A stretch of 8,466 bases of DNA, taken from assembly GCA_043809365.1 (NCBI GenBank), contig JAZDDW010000004.1, positions 1-8,466 on the forward strand. The letters run 5' to 3'. This DNA comes from CAJAUT01 sp043809365. Lineage in GTDB: Bacteria; Patescibacteriota; Microgenomatia; UBA1400; UBA12108. Both the position numbers and the translations under genes were made by a program. The notes below the pieces were generated by a model that was not told where the DNA came from, ran no database searches, and saw only the letters and a program-made list of their open reading frames with translations. This document shows positions 1-5,641 of the stretch, piece by piece; the stretch's first letter is position 1, and each line of letters opens with the position of its first letter.

Positions 1-831
1 AACTATGGAGTCAGGGTGAAAGCTGGGAAGACGGTGTATGTGGACGAACTGCACTTGCAGGTAGGAGTGGGAACCTCCCAAACCATGTATGTGCTAAATA
101 GTAATACTGGGGTAACTGGCTTAAATGTCCAAGGGTTAATCAACGGTACCTTAAGTGGTGTAGCTACCTACGTCAAAGCTGGGACGATCTCTGACGCTGA
201 CTTTACCTCTCCGGTCAATGGCCTTATAGGGTGGGATAGTACCAATGATCGGTTATACATAAGAAATGACGGAGCCTGGAACTACATCGCCAAGACTGCA
301 GGTTTCCAGATCCCCAACTTTGAATCAGCCGGTCTCTCGGTGGGTGACACTCTCCTCCCCTACGTCGAAAGTATCATGTCTGATGGAGCAGTCCATGGAC
401 TGTACAAGAAACTAGATCTCGCTTCTCTCCTTGCTACTCCCAAAGCTCTAGCCTTTAATGGGGAAGTTACCTTTAACGGTCGTGTTACCTTTGCCGATCC
501 CGATATGCAAGGTCAAATCACCATCCCCGTCGCCACTGACCAAGTTACCGTCACCTTCCCCACTCCCTTTAGTGCTCCCCCCATCCTGACCTACCAACTC
601 CAGACTGCCACAACCACCGACTCTGCCTCTCTCCAAGAGGGCCGTCAAGTCACCGCTACCAACCTTTCTTCAACTGGCTTTACTCTCCTCCTTGATGCTC
701 CCGCCCCCACCGACTTTACCTACTCCTGGCTTGCCCTCGATGCTCCCCATGCCAAAACCACGACCAGCGAATCCGACCTCTCCCGACTCCTTGGAGCCAC
801 CGCCACCGAGAGCGCCACCCCCCCACTTTAA
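1..831 (+). CDS. C-terminal part of a surface/secreted beta-rich protein with lectin-like end (5' partial)
   Basis: The frame is open to the window edge (codons AAC TAT GGA GTC AGG precede a GTG at 16), so this is probably the end of a larger protein; no signal peptide is seen after the GTG. A GGAG five bases before that GTG leaves a true start there possible. Residues are counted from the GTG. The first ~95 residues are rich in T, G, N and V, with a module reading NGLIGWDSTNDRLYIRNDGAW, typical of large beta-structured surface or fibre proteins. Residues ~150-245 (GQITIP, VTVTFPTPFSAPPIL, GFTLLL, TYSWLALDAP) resemble the H-type lectin/tail-fibre beta-sandwich pattern; this is recognition by eye, not a search result. 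The tail is low-complexity T/S/A. The stop TAA (829-831) lies inside the transposon palindrome, so the original C-terminus may have been replaced. Role inferred: cell-surface attachment. Confidence 0.6.
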   Translation, partial: NYGVRVKAGKTVYVDELHLQVGVGTSQTMYVLNSNTGVTGLNVQGLINGTLSGVATYVKAGTISDADFTSPVNGLIGWDSTNDRLYIRNDGAWNYIAKTAGFQIPNFESAGLSVGDTLLPYVESIMSDGAVHGLYKKLDLASLLATPKALAFNGEVTFNGRVTFADPDMQGQITIPVATDQVTVTFPTPFSAPPILTYQLQTATTTDSASLQEGRQVTATNLSSTGFTLLLDAPAPTDFTYSWLALDAPHAKTTTSESDLSRLLGATATESATPPL

Positions 832-849
832 GGGTCCGACCCTTAAAGT
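825..849. repeat. Left REP-like palindrome of the RAYT unit
   Basis: Perfect inverted repeat: 12-nt arm ACTTTAAGGGTC, one central C, 12-nt arm GACCCTTAAAGT. It contains the TAA stop (829-831) of the upstream surface-protein gene. It is followed by TTTT at 849-852, so it might weakly terminate transcription, but the T run is short. The GGGTC-N-GACCC core resembles palindromes often found beside RAYT genes in other bacteria (from memory, not checked). Confidence 0.85.
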
Positions 850-874
850 TTTCCAATATGCTATATTTTAACTA

Positions 875-1546
875 ATGCCCGCTAAAAATAGAGTCAAAAT
901 TTATGTTGACGACAGCTACTACCACATTTACAACCGTGGTGTCGCCAAATGCCCCATTTTCGAGGATCACGACGACTATGTTACCTTCCTCGCTGATCTT
1001 AAATTTTACCTTTCTCCCATCCCCAAGCACTTTAAGGGTCCGACCCTTAAAGTAACAAAAGGTGAAAAAACTTACGTCTATTTTCCCTCCCAACAACCCA
1101 AAAATCACACCGGGAAAATCGATCTCGTTGCCTATTGCCTCATGCCCAATCACTTTCACCTCTGCATCCGCCAAACGGACAAGATGTCCATGACCAATTT
1201 TATGCGCTCCCTCTCCACCAAATACTCTATGTATTTCAACAAAAAATACGCCCGAGTAGGTTCACTTTTCCAAGGTGTTTACAAAGCTGTTCTAATATCA
1301 CAGGAACAGCAGTTTCTGTATCTCACCAAATATATTCACCGCAATCCCCTGGAGTTCGCAAAAAATCTCTCCGAATATCCCTATTCCAGTTATCGCAATT
1401 ATTTGGGCATTATTCATCAAAATTGGATCCACTCCGAAAATGTTCTCACCTATTTCTCCAAAACCAATCTTCACAACTCCTATCAAAATTTTGTCGAAGA
1501 ATCCCCCTCCGAACTAGAAGACACTCCCGCACTCACCCTCGAATGA
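875..1546 (+). CDS. REP-associated tyrosine transposase (Y1/HUH, IS200-like fold)
   Basis: A 223-residue single-strand DNA transposase/nuclease. N-terminal YYHIYNRGV (residues 15-23) is the RAYT signature strand. CLMPNHFHLCI (88-98) carries the HUH metal-binding pair H93 and H95. YLTKYIHRNP (149-158) carries the likely catalytic tyrosine Y153, followed by the family's EYPYSSYRNYL segment (168-178). All key residues are present, so the enzyme looks intact. The family nicks single-stranded DNA at hairpins through a 5'-phosphotyrosine link. Residues 52-60 (HFKGPTLKV) are encoded by a full copy of the element's own palindrome, in the loop between the first structural unit and the HUH strand. The stop TGA (1544-1546) shares its last base with the right palindrome. 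No Shine-Dalgarno precedes the ATG; an AT-rich TATATT (862-867) seven bases before it could be a -10 box, but no convincing -35 is seen. Confidence 0.9.
   Translation: MPAKNRVKIYVDDSYYHIYNRGVAKCPIFEDHDDYVTFLADLKFYLSPIPKHFKGPTLKVTKGEKTYVYFPSQQPKNHTGKIDLVAYCLMPNHFHLCIRQTDKMSMTNFMRSLSTKYSMYFNKKYARVGSLFQGVYKAVLISQEQQFLYLTKYIHRNPLEFAKNLSEYPYSSYRNYLGIIHQNWIHSENVLTYFSKTNLHNSYQNFVEESPSELEDTPALTLE
1029..1053. repeat. Internal, in-frame copy of the RAYT palindrome
   Basis: Identical over all 25 nt to the palindrome at 825-849, including the central C. It lies in the transposase gene and is read as residues 52-60 without a stop, in the one forward phase that avoids TAA while giving HFKGPTLKV. The mRNA should be able to fold the 12-bp stem here. 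Confidence 0.9.
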
Positions 1547-1570
1547 CTTTAAGGGTCTCTCCCTTAAAGT
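1546..1570. repeat. Right REP-like palindrome of the RAYT unit
   Basis: Ten-base perfect arms ACTTTAAGGG and CCCTTAAAGT with a five-base TCTCT centre, versus TCCGA in the other two copies. Its first base is the last base of the transposase TGA. On the minus strand it supplies the TAA stop (1566-1564) of the metallo-beta-lactamase gene. It lies between two convergent genes, so a hairpin here could mark both transcript ends, but there is no T run on either side. Confidence 0.85.
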
Positions 1571-2457
1571 ACGATTTCTATCGTTCCTTCCAAATCGGTG
1601 CGTCTCACAACTGCTCCGATCTTTGATAATTGCTCCAGAGTTTCCTTTGTGGGATGACCATAGGTGTTTTTGGCCCCTACCGAGATCACGGCCAATTCTG
1701 GCCTTACCTTCTCCAAAAATTCCAGCGTGCTCGCGTATTTTGATCCATGATGACCTACTTTGAGTATGTCTGCATCGGGTAAATCACCCGACTTTACCAT
1801 TTCTTTTTCTGCCTGGTCTCCAGCGTCCCCCATGAGGAGAATTGTCTGATTATCCTCTAGTAAGAGTAATGCAACACTCCGCTCGTTGAGATCACCCCGT
1901 TTAGCACTCGCACCCAGTATTCGCTTACGCTCATCATTTTGCATTTGGTCACTAAACACCGCCACATATTGTTCAATCACTTCTGATGGCCATAACACTC
2001 TAAACTCAAGTTTATCCAATCCTTGCTTGGTTTGTACTATCACCCTATCCCCTCGCTCAACTGCATGAACCACAATCTTGTTTATCATCAACTTCTCGAT
2101 AAATTTATCCAGTCCCACACTACTATGTACTCCATCAGCCGTCACAAACTGGATCACTTGATATCTATCTATGACAGCGCTCAAACCATTGATATGGTCA
2201 AAGTCAGTATTGGTCAATACTATAAGCTCGATTGTTCGGTCATAAAATGGCACGTATTCCTCCAGACAAGACAATATTTTCTCACTACTAGGACCTCCAT
2301 CAATAAGTACTTGTGTACTACCTTTGATAAACAATATTGCCTCCCCCTGTCCCACATCACACACCACCATTTTTGCTTTTGTATCAGGCATCTGCGCCAC
2401 CAGCAAGATCAAAAATCCCAAAATTAATCCCACCAGATAAGAAATTTTCTTTTTCAT
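1564..2457 (-). CDS. ComEC-type metallo-beta-lactamase domain protein (split from the channel)
   Basis: A 297-residue protein: one membrane anchor (residues ~4-22) and then a metallo-beta-lactamase fold of the ComEC C-terminal type. Visible motifs are DVGQGEA (34-40), LIDGGP (51-56), LTNTDFDHING (81-91), NERSVALLL (191-199), MGDAGD (209-214), KVGHHGS (233-239) and GHPT (267-270). The usual HxHxDH or HxDxDH metal motif reads N83-T-D85-F-D87-H88, so the first histidine is asparagine (codon AAT, one base from CAT). The other ligand candidates D211, H236, H237 and H268 are kept. The start ATG overlaps the comEC TGA as ATGA, indicating coupled translation; a longer frame exists upstream but would overlap comEC heavily. 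The final residues V-L and the TAA come from the transposon palindrome. Likely role: hydrolase-fold partner of the DNA uptake channel, on the outer side of the membrane. Confidence 0.85.
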   Translation of the reverse strand: MKKKISYLVGLILGFLILLVAQMPDTKAKMVVCDVGQGEAILFIKGSTQVLIDGGPSSEKILSCLEEYVPFYDRTIELIVLTNTDFDHINGLSAVIDRYQVIQFVTADGVHSSVGLDKFIEKLMINKIVVHAVERGDRVIVQTKQGLDKLEFRVLWPSEVIEQYVAVFSDQMQNDERKRILGASAKRGDLNERSVALLLLEDNQTILLMGDAGDQAEKEMVKSGDLPDADILKVGHHGSKYASTLEFLEKVRPELAVISVGAKNTYGHPTKETLEQLSKIGAVVRRTDLEGTIEIVL

Positions 2458-3587
2458 CCCCACAATCTTATCACCCAAACAACATAAGCTAGTGGAACAT
2501 ACGCCAACCAGGCCACCACTTGTCCCCCCAAGAGTACCAAGGCGCTCATTCCCATTATTAGTGGTACTATCGGTAAGATTAAAGTGTTGACCAGCGGCGA
2601 AATCCAAGCAATTCTCCCAAAATGCCACCAAATGATTGGCAGTGTCGCTATCGTGGCCGCTAGCGTTGGGTAAAGGTAATTTGCCAATATTCCCTGGAGA
2701 TACTTAAATCTTAAATCCATAATCTTAAATCTACTTCTCATTATTGGTTCCAAATACAGCAGTCCCGCCGTCGCCGCCACAGATAGCTGAAACCCCACGT
2801 TCACCAGCATCATTGGCTCCGCCATGAGCATCACCCCCGCCGTCACCCACAACAGCCTCTTTGCTTCGGCTGGCCTCCCAAAATAATACGCTATCAAAGT
2901 TAGGCTCCCCATAATCCCTGCCCTCACCACCGACGCCCCCGCTCCAGACAACAACACATATATCCAAATCCCACTTACTCCCCAACCTATTGCCAATTCC
3001 CTTCGAGCAAACTTCAAAACCACTCTCATTAGCACGCTCGCCACAATCATCACATTAAATCCGCTCGCCGCAATCACGTGCAAGGTCCCTGTATTGACCA
3101 ACTGTTGATAAAATTCCGTGGGCATCTGGCCCTTGACTCCCAGGAGTATTCCCGCAGCCAAGCTGGACATGGGTTCCGGCAGAGTTTTTTCCAGAATACT
3201 CACCCATTTCTCCCTCCACTCTCCGAGGGTAATCATTATCCACTCTACCATCTTTAATAAGGTCGCTTCCCTCGCTCGCACCACCTCAAAAGTCGGATCC
3301 TTCATGATTATTCTCACCACCTTTCCTCCTAGCACTTTTGGCTCTACTTTGCCAACAAAAGCCACGCGGCTACCAGGTATAATCTCCGCATAACCCTTTA
3401 CTGGGATATACCAAATACTTTTGCGGATGATCGTTTGTGAATCAGTTTGTTCGGGTTGTTCCAATATCGTCGCGGTAAATCTGACCCTTGACTCACTTGT
3501 CCAAGTTGGGGGTAGTGGGCTGGGATATGTGTACCAACGCAAAGCTATGACACTAATAAATGCTAATACTATCCTTAATTTTGTCAT
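2454..3587 (-). CDS. comEC: ComEC/Rec2 DNA-uptake channel, membrane part
   Basis: A 377-residue polytopic membrane protein that in this family moves single-stranded DNA across the cytoplasmic membrane. Counting from ATG 3587: an N-terminal membrane segment (~4-19), an OB-like beta region (~34-105, as in ComEC N-terminal domains), then the competence domain with GILLGVKGQ (146-154), TGTLHVIAASGFN (166-178), SVVRAGIMG (219-227), VGFQLSVAATAGL (264-276) and ISPLVNTLILP (329-339), all hallmark ComEC segments. Typical full-length ComEC has ~750 residues with a fused lactamase domain; here that domain is the next gene, joined by an ATGA overlap. A GTG at 3593 is an alternative start two codons earlier. 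The gene start lies inside the end of comEA. A cytoplasmic-side loop (~283-298) contains a short direct repeat. Confidence 0.92.
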   Translation of the reverse strand: MTKLRIVLAFISVIALRWYTYPSPLPPTWTSESRVRFTATILEQPEQTDSQTIIRKSIWYIPVKGYAEIIPGSRVAFVGKVEPKVLGGKVVRIIMKDPTFEVVRAREATLLKMVEWIMITLGEWREKWVSILEKTLPEPMSSLAAGILLGVKGQMPTEFYQQLVNTGTLHVIAASGFNVMIVASVLMRVVLKFARRELAIGWGVSGIWIYVLLSGAGASVVRAGIMGSLTLIAYYFGRPAEAKRLLWVTAGVMLMAEPMMLVNVGFQLSVAATAGLLYLEPIMRSRFKIMDLRFKYLQGILANYLYPTLAATIATLPIIWWHFGRIAWISPLVNTLILPIVPLIMGMSALVLLGGQVVAWLAYVPLAYVVWVIRLWG

Positions 3588-4161
3588 ACACACTAGTCGG
3601 AATCTTGGCTTTGCTCACCAGTTCTTCTGTACTCCCATACGGCCGATTGGCGATGATTGCTCGTGCCCTCACCTCCCCTATCCCCACCAAACTATCCAGC
3701 TCCCCCATGTCCGCCGTATTGATATTGATCAATTTTGCAGTTTTGCTCCCGAGGGTGACTCCCTCGCTAATATTCTGCGAGGGTGTCTCCCTTTCAGTAT
3801 TTGTCGGTATATAAATCTTCCCACCATCCTTGACTGGTTCAGCCAGATTTAATGTTGCCGCCACCCACTCTCGGTCAGCTGTAGCCGAGAGTCCCCCCGC
3901 CACCACCAGTACATCCCCGATCCTTGATCCCCCTGGCAATTTATACACCCCTGGGCGCTCCACTGCCCCCGCCACATCAATTACTATCTGTCCACACTGC
4001 TCTCCTTGACACTGTGTCACTGTGTCACTTTTAATGATCTCCACCCTCGCCCGCTCTGGAATTATCACCCCCCATAGTCCATATATCAAAATTCCTATCC
4101 CCGCCAAACCCACTACCCCAAACATCCAAAACCTTTTTATAAACTCGCGAGTTCTCTCCAC
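3553..4161 (-). CDS. comEA: ComEA-type DNA-binding competence protein (TM-SLBB-HhH)
   Basis: A 202-residue protein in three parts: a membrane anchor (~11-34), an SLBB domain (~58-120, IDVAGAVERPGVYKL ... GGKIYIPT) and a C-terminal helix-hairpin-helix DNA-binding domain (~143-200, LININTADMGELDSLVGIGEVRARAII). This is the full ComEA layout; the protein binds incoming double-stranded DNA outside the membrane and hands it to ComEC. The start used is GTG at 4161; no better start lies nearby, since the ATG at 4166 is out of frame. The end overlaps comEC by 35 nt. Two cysteines, C51 and C56 (CQGEQC), sit just after the anchor next to an 8-nt tandem DNA repeat (4011-4026) and could form a disulfide. 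The gene heads the operon comEA-comEC-MBL. Confidence 0.92.
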   Translation of the reverse strand: MERTREFIKRFWMFGVVGLAGIGILIYGLWGVIIPERARVEIIKSDTVTQCQGEQCGQIVIDVAGAVERPGVYKLPGGSRIGDVLVVAGGLSATADREWVAATLNLAEPVKDGGKIYIPTNTERETPSQNISEGVTLGSKTAKLININTADMGELDSLVGIGEVRARAIIANRPYGSTEELVSKAKIPTSVYDKIKDSISIY

Positions 4162-4198
4162 CCCATAAGCCTAGCAAATTAGCCATCCCTATTCAACA
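4155..4198. repeat. ~45-nt direct repeat, copy 1 (comEA promoter and start)
   Basis: Aligns with 5492-5536 over about 46 columns, with 38 identical by hand alignment. It has a 14-nt exact core AAGCCTAGCAAATT (4167-4180), a shared TCTCCA start and a shared ATTCAA near the end. This copy contains the comEA -35/-10 and its GTG. Together the two copies bracket the ATPase A gene. Confidence 0.7.
4168..4196 (-). promoter_or_regulatory. Candidate comEA promoter, leaderless geometry
   Basis: On the minus strand: TTGAAT (4196-4191), 17-nt spacer, TAGGCT (4173-4168), preceded by TGC as in an extended -10. Only six bases separate the -10 from the GTG at 4161, so transcription would start about at the start codon. 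The hexamer match is moderate (4/6 and 3/6). Confidence 0.45.
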
Positions 4199-4210
4199 CA
4201 ATTTGACACA

Positions 4211-4257
4211 TATATAACTTTGTTGACATATTTACATACTTACTATATAACTTTGTT
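4211..4257 (+). repeat. Direct repeat TATATAACTTTGTT x2 in the ATPase A promoter
   Basis: The 14-nt sequence TATATAACTTTGTT occurs at 4211-4224 and 4244-4257, a 33-nt period or about three helical turns. The first copy ends inside the -35 box and the second covers the -10 box, so a dimeric regulator bound to both would cover the promoter. Operator function is inference. Confidence 0.6.
4223..4251 (+). promoter_or_regulatory. Strong sigma70-like promoter of ATPase A
   Basis: TTGACA (4223-4228), exactly 17 nt, TATAAC (4246-4251), then eight bases to the ATG at 4260. The predicted transcript starts within a few bases of the ATG, so the mRNA would be leaderless, in keeping with the lack of a ribosome binding site. 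A second TTGACA at 4203-4208 has no good -10. Confidence 0.65.
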
Positions 4258-4259
4258 AT

Positions 4260-5489
4260 ATGACCACCAACACTAGGATTGAATTTCAAAACAAGCACTG
4301 GCATGAAACTCTTGTCGACGTTCCCCTTTTCCGCCGCGACATTTATCAAAAAATCTGGACAGACATAGATACCAAGTTGGCCGCCATCATCACTGGTCCT
4401 CGCAGAATCGGCAAATCCATCATCCTCAAACAAATTCTTGCCTCCCTCATCAAAGAAAAACACGTTGTTCCCCGCCAAATTCTGTTTTACGAATTCGAAC
4501 CTGGGCAAAACAGTGATGATATCTGGAATATTTACGACTTTTTCCGTACTTCCGTAGCCGACCCCAGACTCCCCACTTATTTACTTTTTGATGAAATTCA
4601 ATACGTCAAAAATTACGAAACCACCATCAAGACCATTTACGACAATGCCACAAATGTCAAAATTTTCCTCACCGGTTCCTTGAGCCTATCCTACAAAAAC
4701 AAGATGCAAGATAGTCTTGCAGGGAGGTTTTTTGCCTACCCGCTTTATCCGCTCTCATTCAAAGAATACCTCTCCCTTGCGACGCCCTCTGATCTTCAGA
4801 TATTGACCACTTGTCAAACCGAAACAGATCAGTTCAAAAAGGCTCACGAGCTCACTATCCTCAACTCTCACTTCCGCACCTTTCTCGCGCTTGGTAGATT
4901 CCCAGAACTTATTGGCTTATCACTCGAACAATGCAAAAGTTATCTAAAGAACATCCTCAATCAATCGCTCAATCTCGATGTTTTTGCTTATTTCAAAATT
5001 CACAAACCATTAGTCATGACCGCTCTTTTCAAATATCTCCAAACTCACAATGGTAGCCTCATCTCACTCAACAAGCTAGCAAGCCTTCTCCAAGTCACTC
5101 ACCCCACTCTAACCGAATATTTTAACATTCTCGAGCTTATGGGGCTCATTTACCCCGTTTACAATACACAAAATCCCCTGATCAAACTCAACGCCAGCAA
5201 AAAAATCTATGTCAATTCTAGTTTTGCACTCCTCGATGCAGTATTAGATCCTTCTACTGCCACAGGTTTTGCTGTCGAAAGTTATATTCTCGAACAAATG
5301 CTCTCCCGGGGCGAGCAAGTCACCTTTTATCGCAATCGCAACCAGGAAATAGATTTCCTGATTCCCTCCAAACATCTAGGCTACGAAGTCAAATTCCGCC
5401 CCGATTTTATCCCGCTCAAACTTGTTCTCCCAGGTTACAAACTCGCTCAAATCACTCTTCAAAATACGCACCCCGCCTGCCTATTCTAA
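4260..5489 (+). CDS. AAA family ATPase with DUF4143 domain (ATPase A)
   Basis: A 409-residue protein of the AAA_14/DUF4143 class. Walker A is GPRRIGKS (46-53), Walker B LLFDEIQ (108-114, D111/E112), and the sensor strand FLTGS (136-140). Then come LAGRFFAYPLYPLSFKEYL, the typical arginine and proline segment, and a winged-helix-like region (~262-300). The DUF4143 tail has a PD-(D/E)xK-like set: E340, D365 (QEIDFLI) and E376-V-K378 (YEVKF). The cellular role of this family is not settled; the nuclease-like fold is often regarded as degenerate. Here the spaced D...ExK residues are present. It stands alone on the + strand, divergent from comEA and convergent with ATPase B, and its coding strand is unusually C-rich. 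It is bracketed by a ~45-nt direct repeat, suggesting a transferred single-gene cassette. Confidence 0.88.
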   Translation: MTTNTRIEFQNKHWHETLVDVPLFRRDIYQKIWTDIDTKLAAIITGPRRIGKSIILKQILASLIKEKHVVPRQILFYEFEPGQNSDDIWNIYDFFRTSVADPRLPTYLLFDEIQYVKNYETTIKTIYDNATNVKIFLTGSLSLSYKNKMQDSLAGRFFAYPLYPLSFKEYLSLATPSDLQILTTCQTETDQFKKAHELTILNSHFRTFLALGRFPELIGLSLEQCKSYLKNILNQSLNLDVFAYFKIHKPLVMTALFKYLQTHNGSLISLNKLASLLQVTHPTLTEYFNILELMGLIYPVYNTQNPLIKLNASKKIYVNSSFALLDAVLDPSTATGFAVESYILEQMLSRGEQVTFYRNRNQEIDFLIPSKHLGYEVKFRPDFIPLKLVLPGYKLAQITLQNTHPACLF

Positions 5490-5491
5490 TT

Positions 5492-5536
5492 TCTCCAGCC
5501 CCAAAGCCTAGCAAATTCACCACCCCCAATTCAATA
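5492..5536. repeat. ~45-nt direct repeat, copy 2 (relic comEA promoter/start)
   Basis: Begins three bases after the ATPase A stop. On the minus strand it reads TTGAAT, 18 nt, then TGC-TAGGCT and GGGGCTGGAGA, mirroring the comEA promoter and start GGGGTGGAGA; the second has CTG after the GGG run where comEA has its GTG. No comEA-like frame follows, so it looks like a non-functional duplicate. Confidence 0.65.
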
Positions 5537-5559
5537 TTTTTGGATAATTCCATTTCCGT

Positions 5560-5634
5560 GCTTGACACCTCCCAGTGGAAATAGGTCTCAAATCACTCTC
5601 TACCATCCTCTCGCCCCCTCACTCCACCTGGCAA
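5560..5634. repeat. C-rich intergenic repeat between the convergent ATPases
   Basis: Contains GCTTGAC (5560-5566), CCTCCCAGTGGAAA (5568-5581), TCTCGCCCCC (5609-5618) and CCTGGCAAAA (5627-5636). The same modules in the same order, apart from GCTTGAC, recur at 6880-6964 on the other side of ATPase B; GCTTGAC recurs at 7349 and 7706. It is a degenerate member of the local repeat family. Confidence 0.55.
5562..5591. other. Weak hairpin between convergent genes
   Basis: TTGACACCT (5562-5570) pairs with AGGTCTCAA (5583-5591) except for one internal C-C mismatch, with a 12-nt loop. It lies between two gene ends and could help end transcription, but there is no following T run. Confidence 0.25.
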
Positions 5635-5641
5635 AAATCAA

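Larger units (their letters stand above)
825..1570 (+). mobile_element. RAYT transposase unit bounded by palindromes (REPtron / IS200-IS605-like)
   Basis: A single Y1/HUH transposase gene is bounded by two 25-nt palindromes sharing the same 10-nt arms (ACTTTAAGGG / CCCTTAAAGT). The left one (825-849) has a TCCGA centre, the right one (1546-1570) TCTCT. The unit is 746 nt. No target-site duplication is evident, as expected for single-strand HUH transposition. The arrangement matches known REP-associated tyrosine transposases, whose genes are flanked by the palindromes they recognise, and also simple IS200-like elements with subterminal hairpins. The exact ends are inferred, because cleavage sites for this family lie beside the hairpin and cannot be placed without an empty site. 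Confidence 0.6.

Noticed and set aside
872..1174. 100-codon minus-strand frame
   Set aside because: Antisense to the transposase, low-complexity valine/glycine composition, no start signals.
1546..1570. Intrinsic terminator
   Set aside because: The stem is good but no T run follows on either strand, so it is kept as a transposon palindrome only.
1135..1626. 163-codon + strand frame overlapping the transposase
   Set aside because: Shadow of the transposase gene in another frame; basic, histidine/serine-rich, no domain features, and it runs into the lactamase gene end.
2458..2631. 58-codon N-terminal extension of the lactamase gene
   Set aside because: It overlaps the end of comEC in another frame and has non-membrane, low-complexity sequence; the ATGA start at 2457 fits better.
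3421..3852. 143-codon + strand frame over comEC/comEA
   Set aside because: Antisense to two well-supported genes, with no recognisable features.
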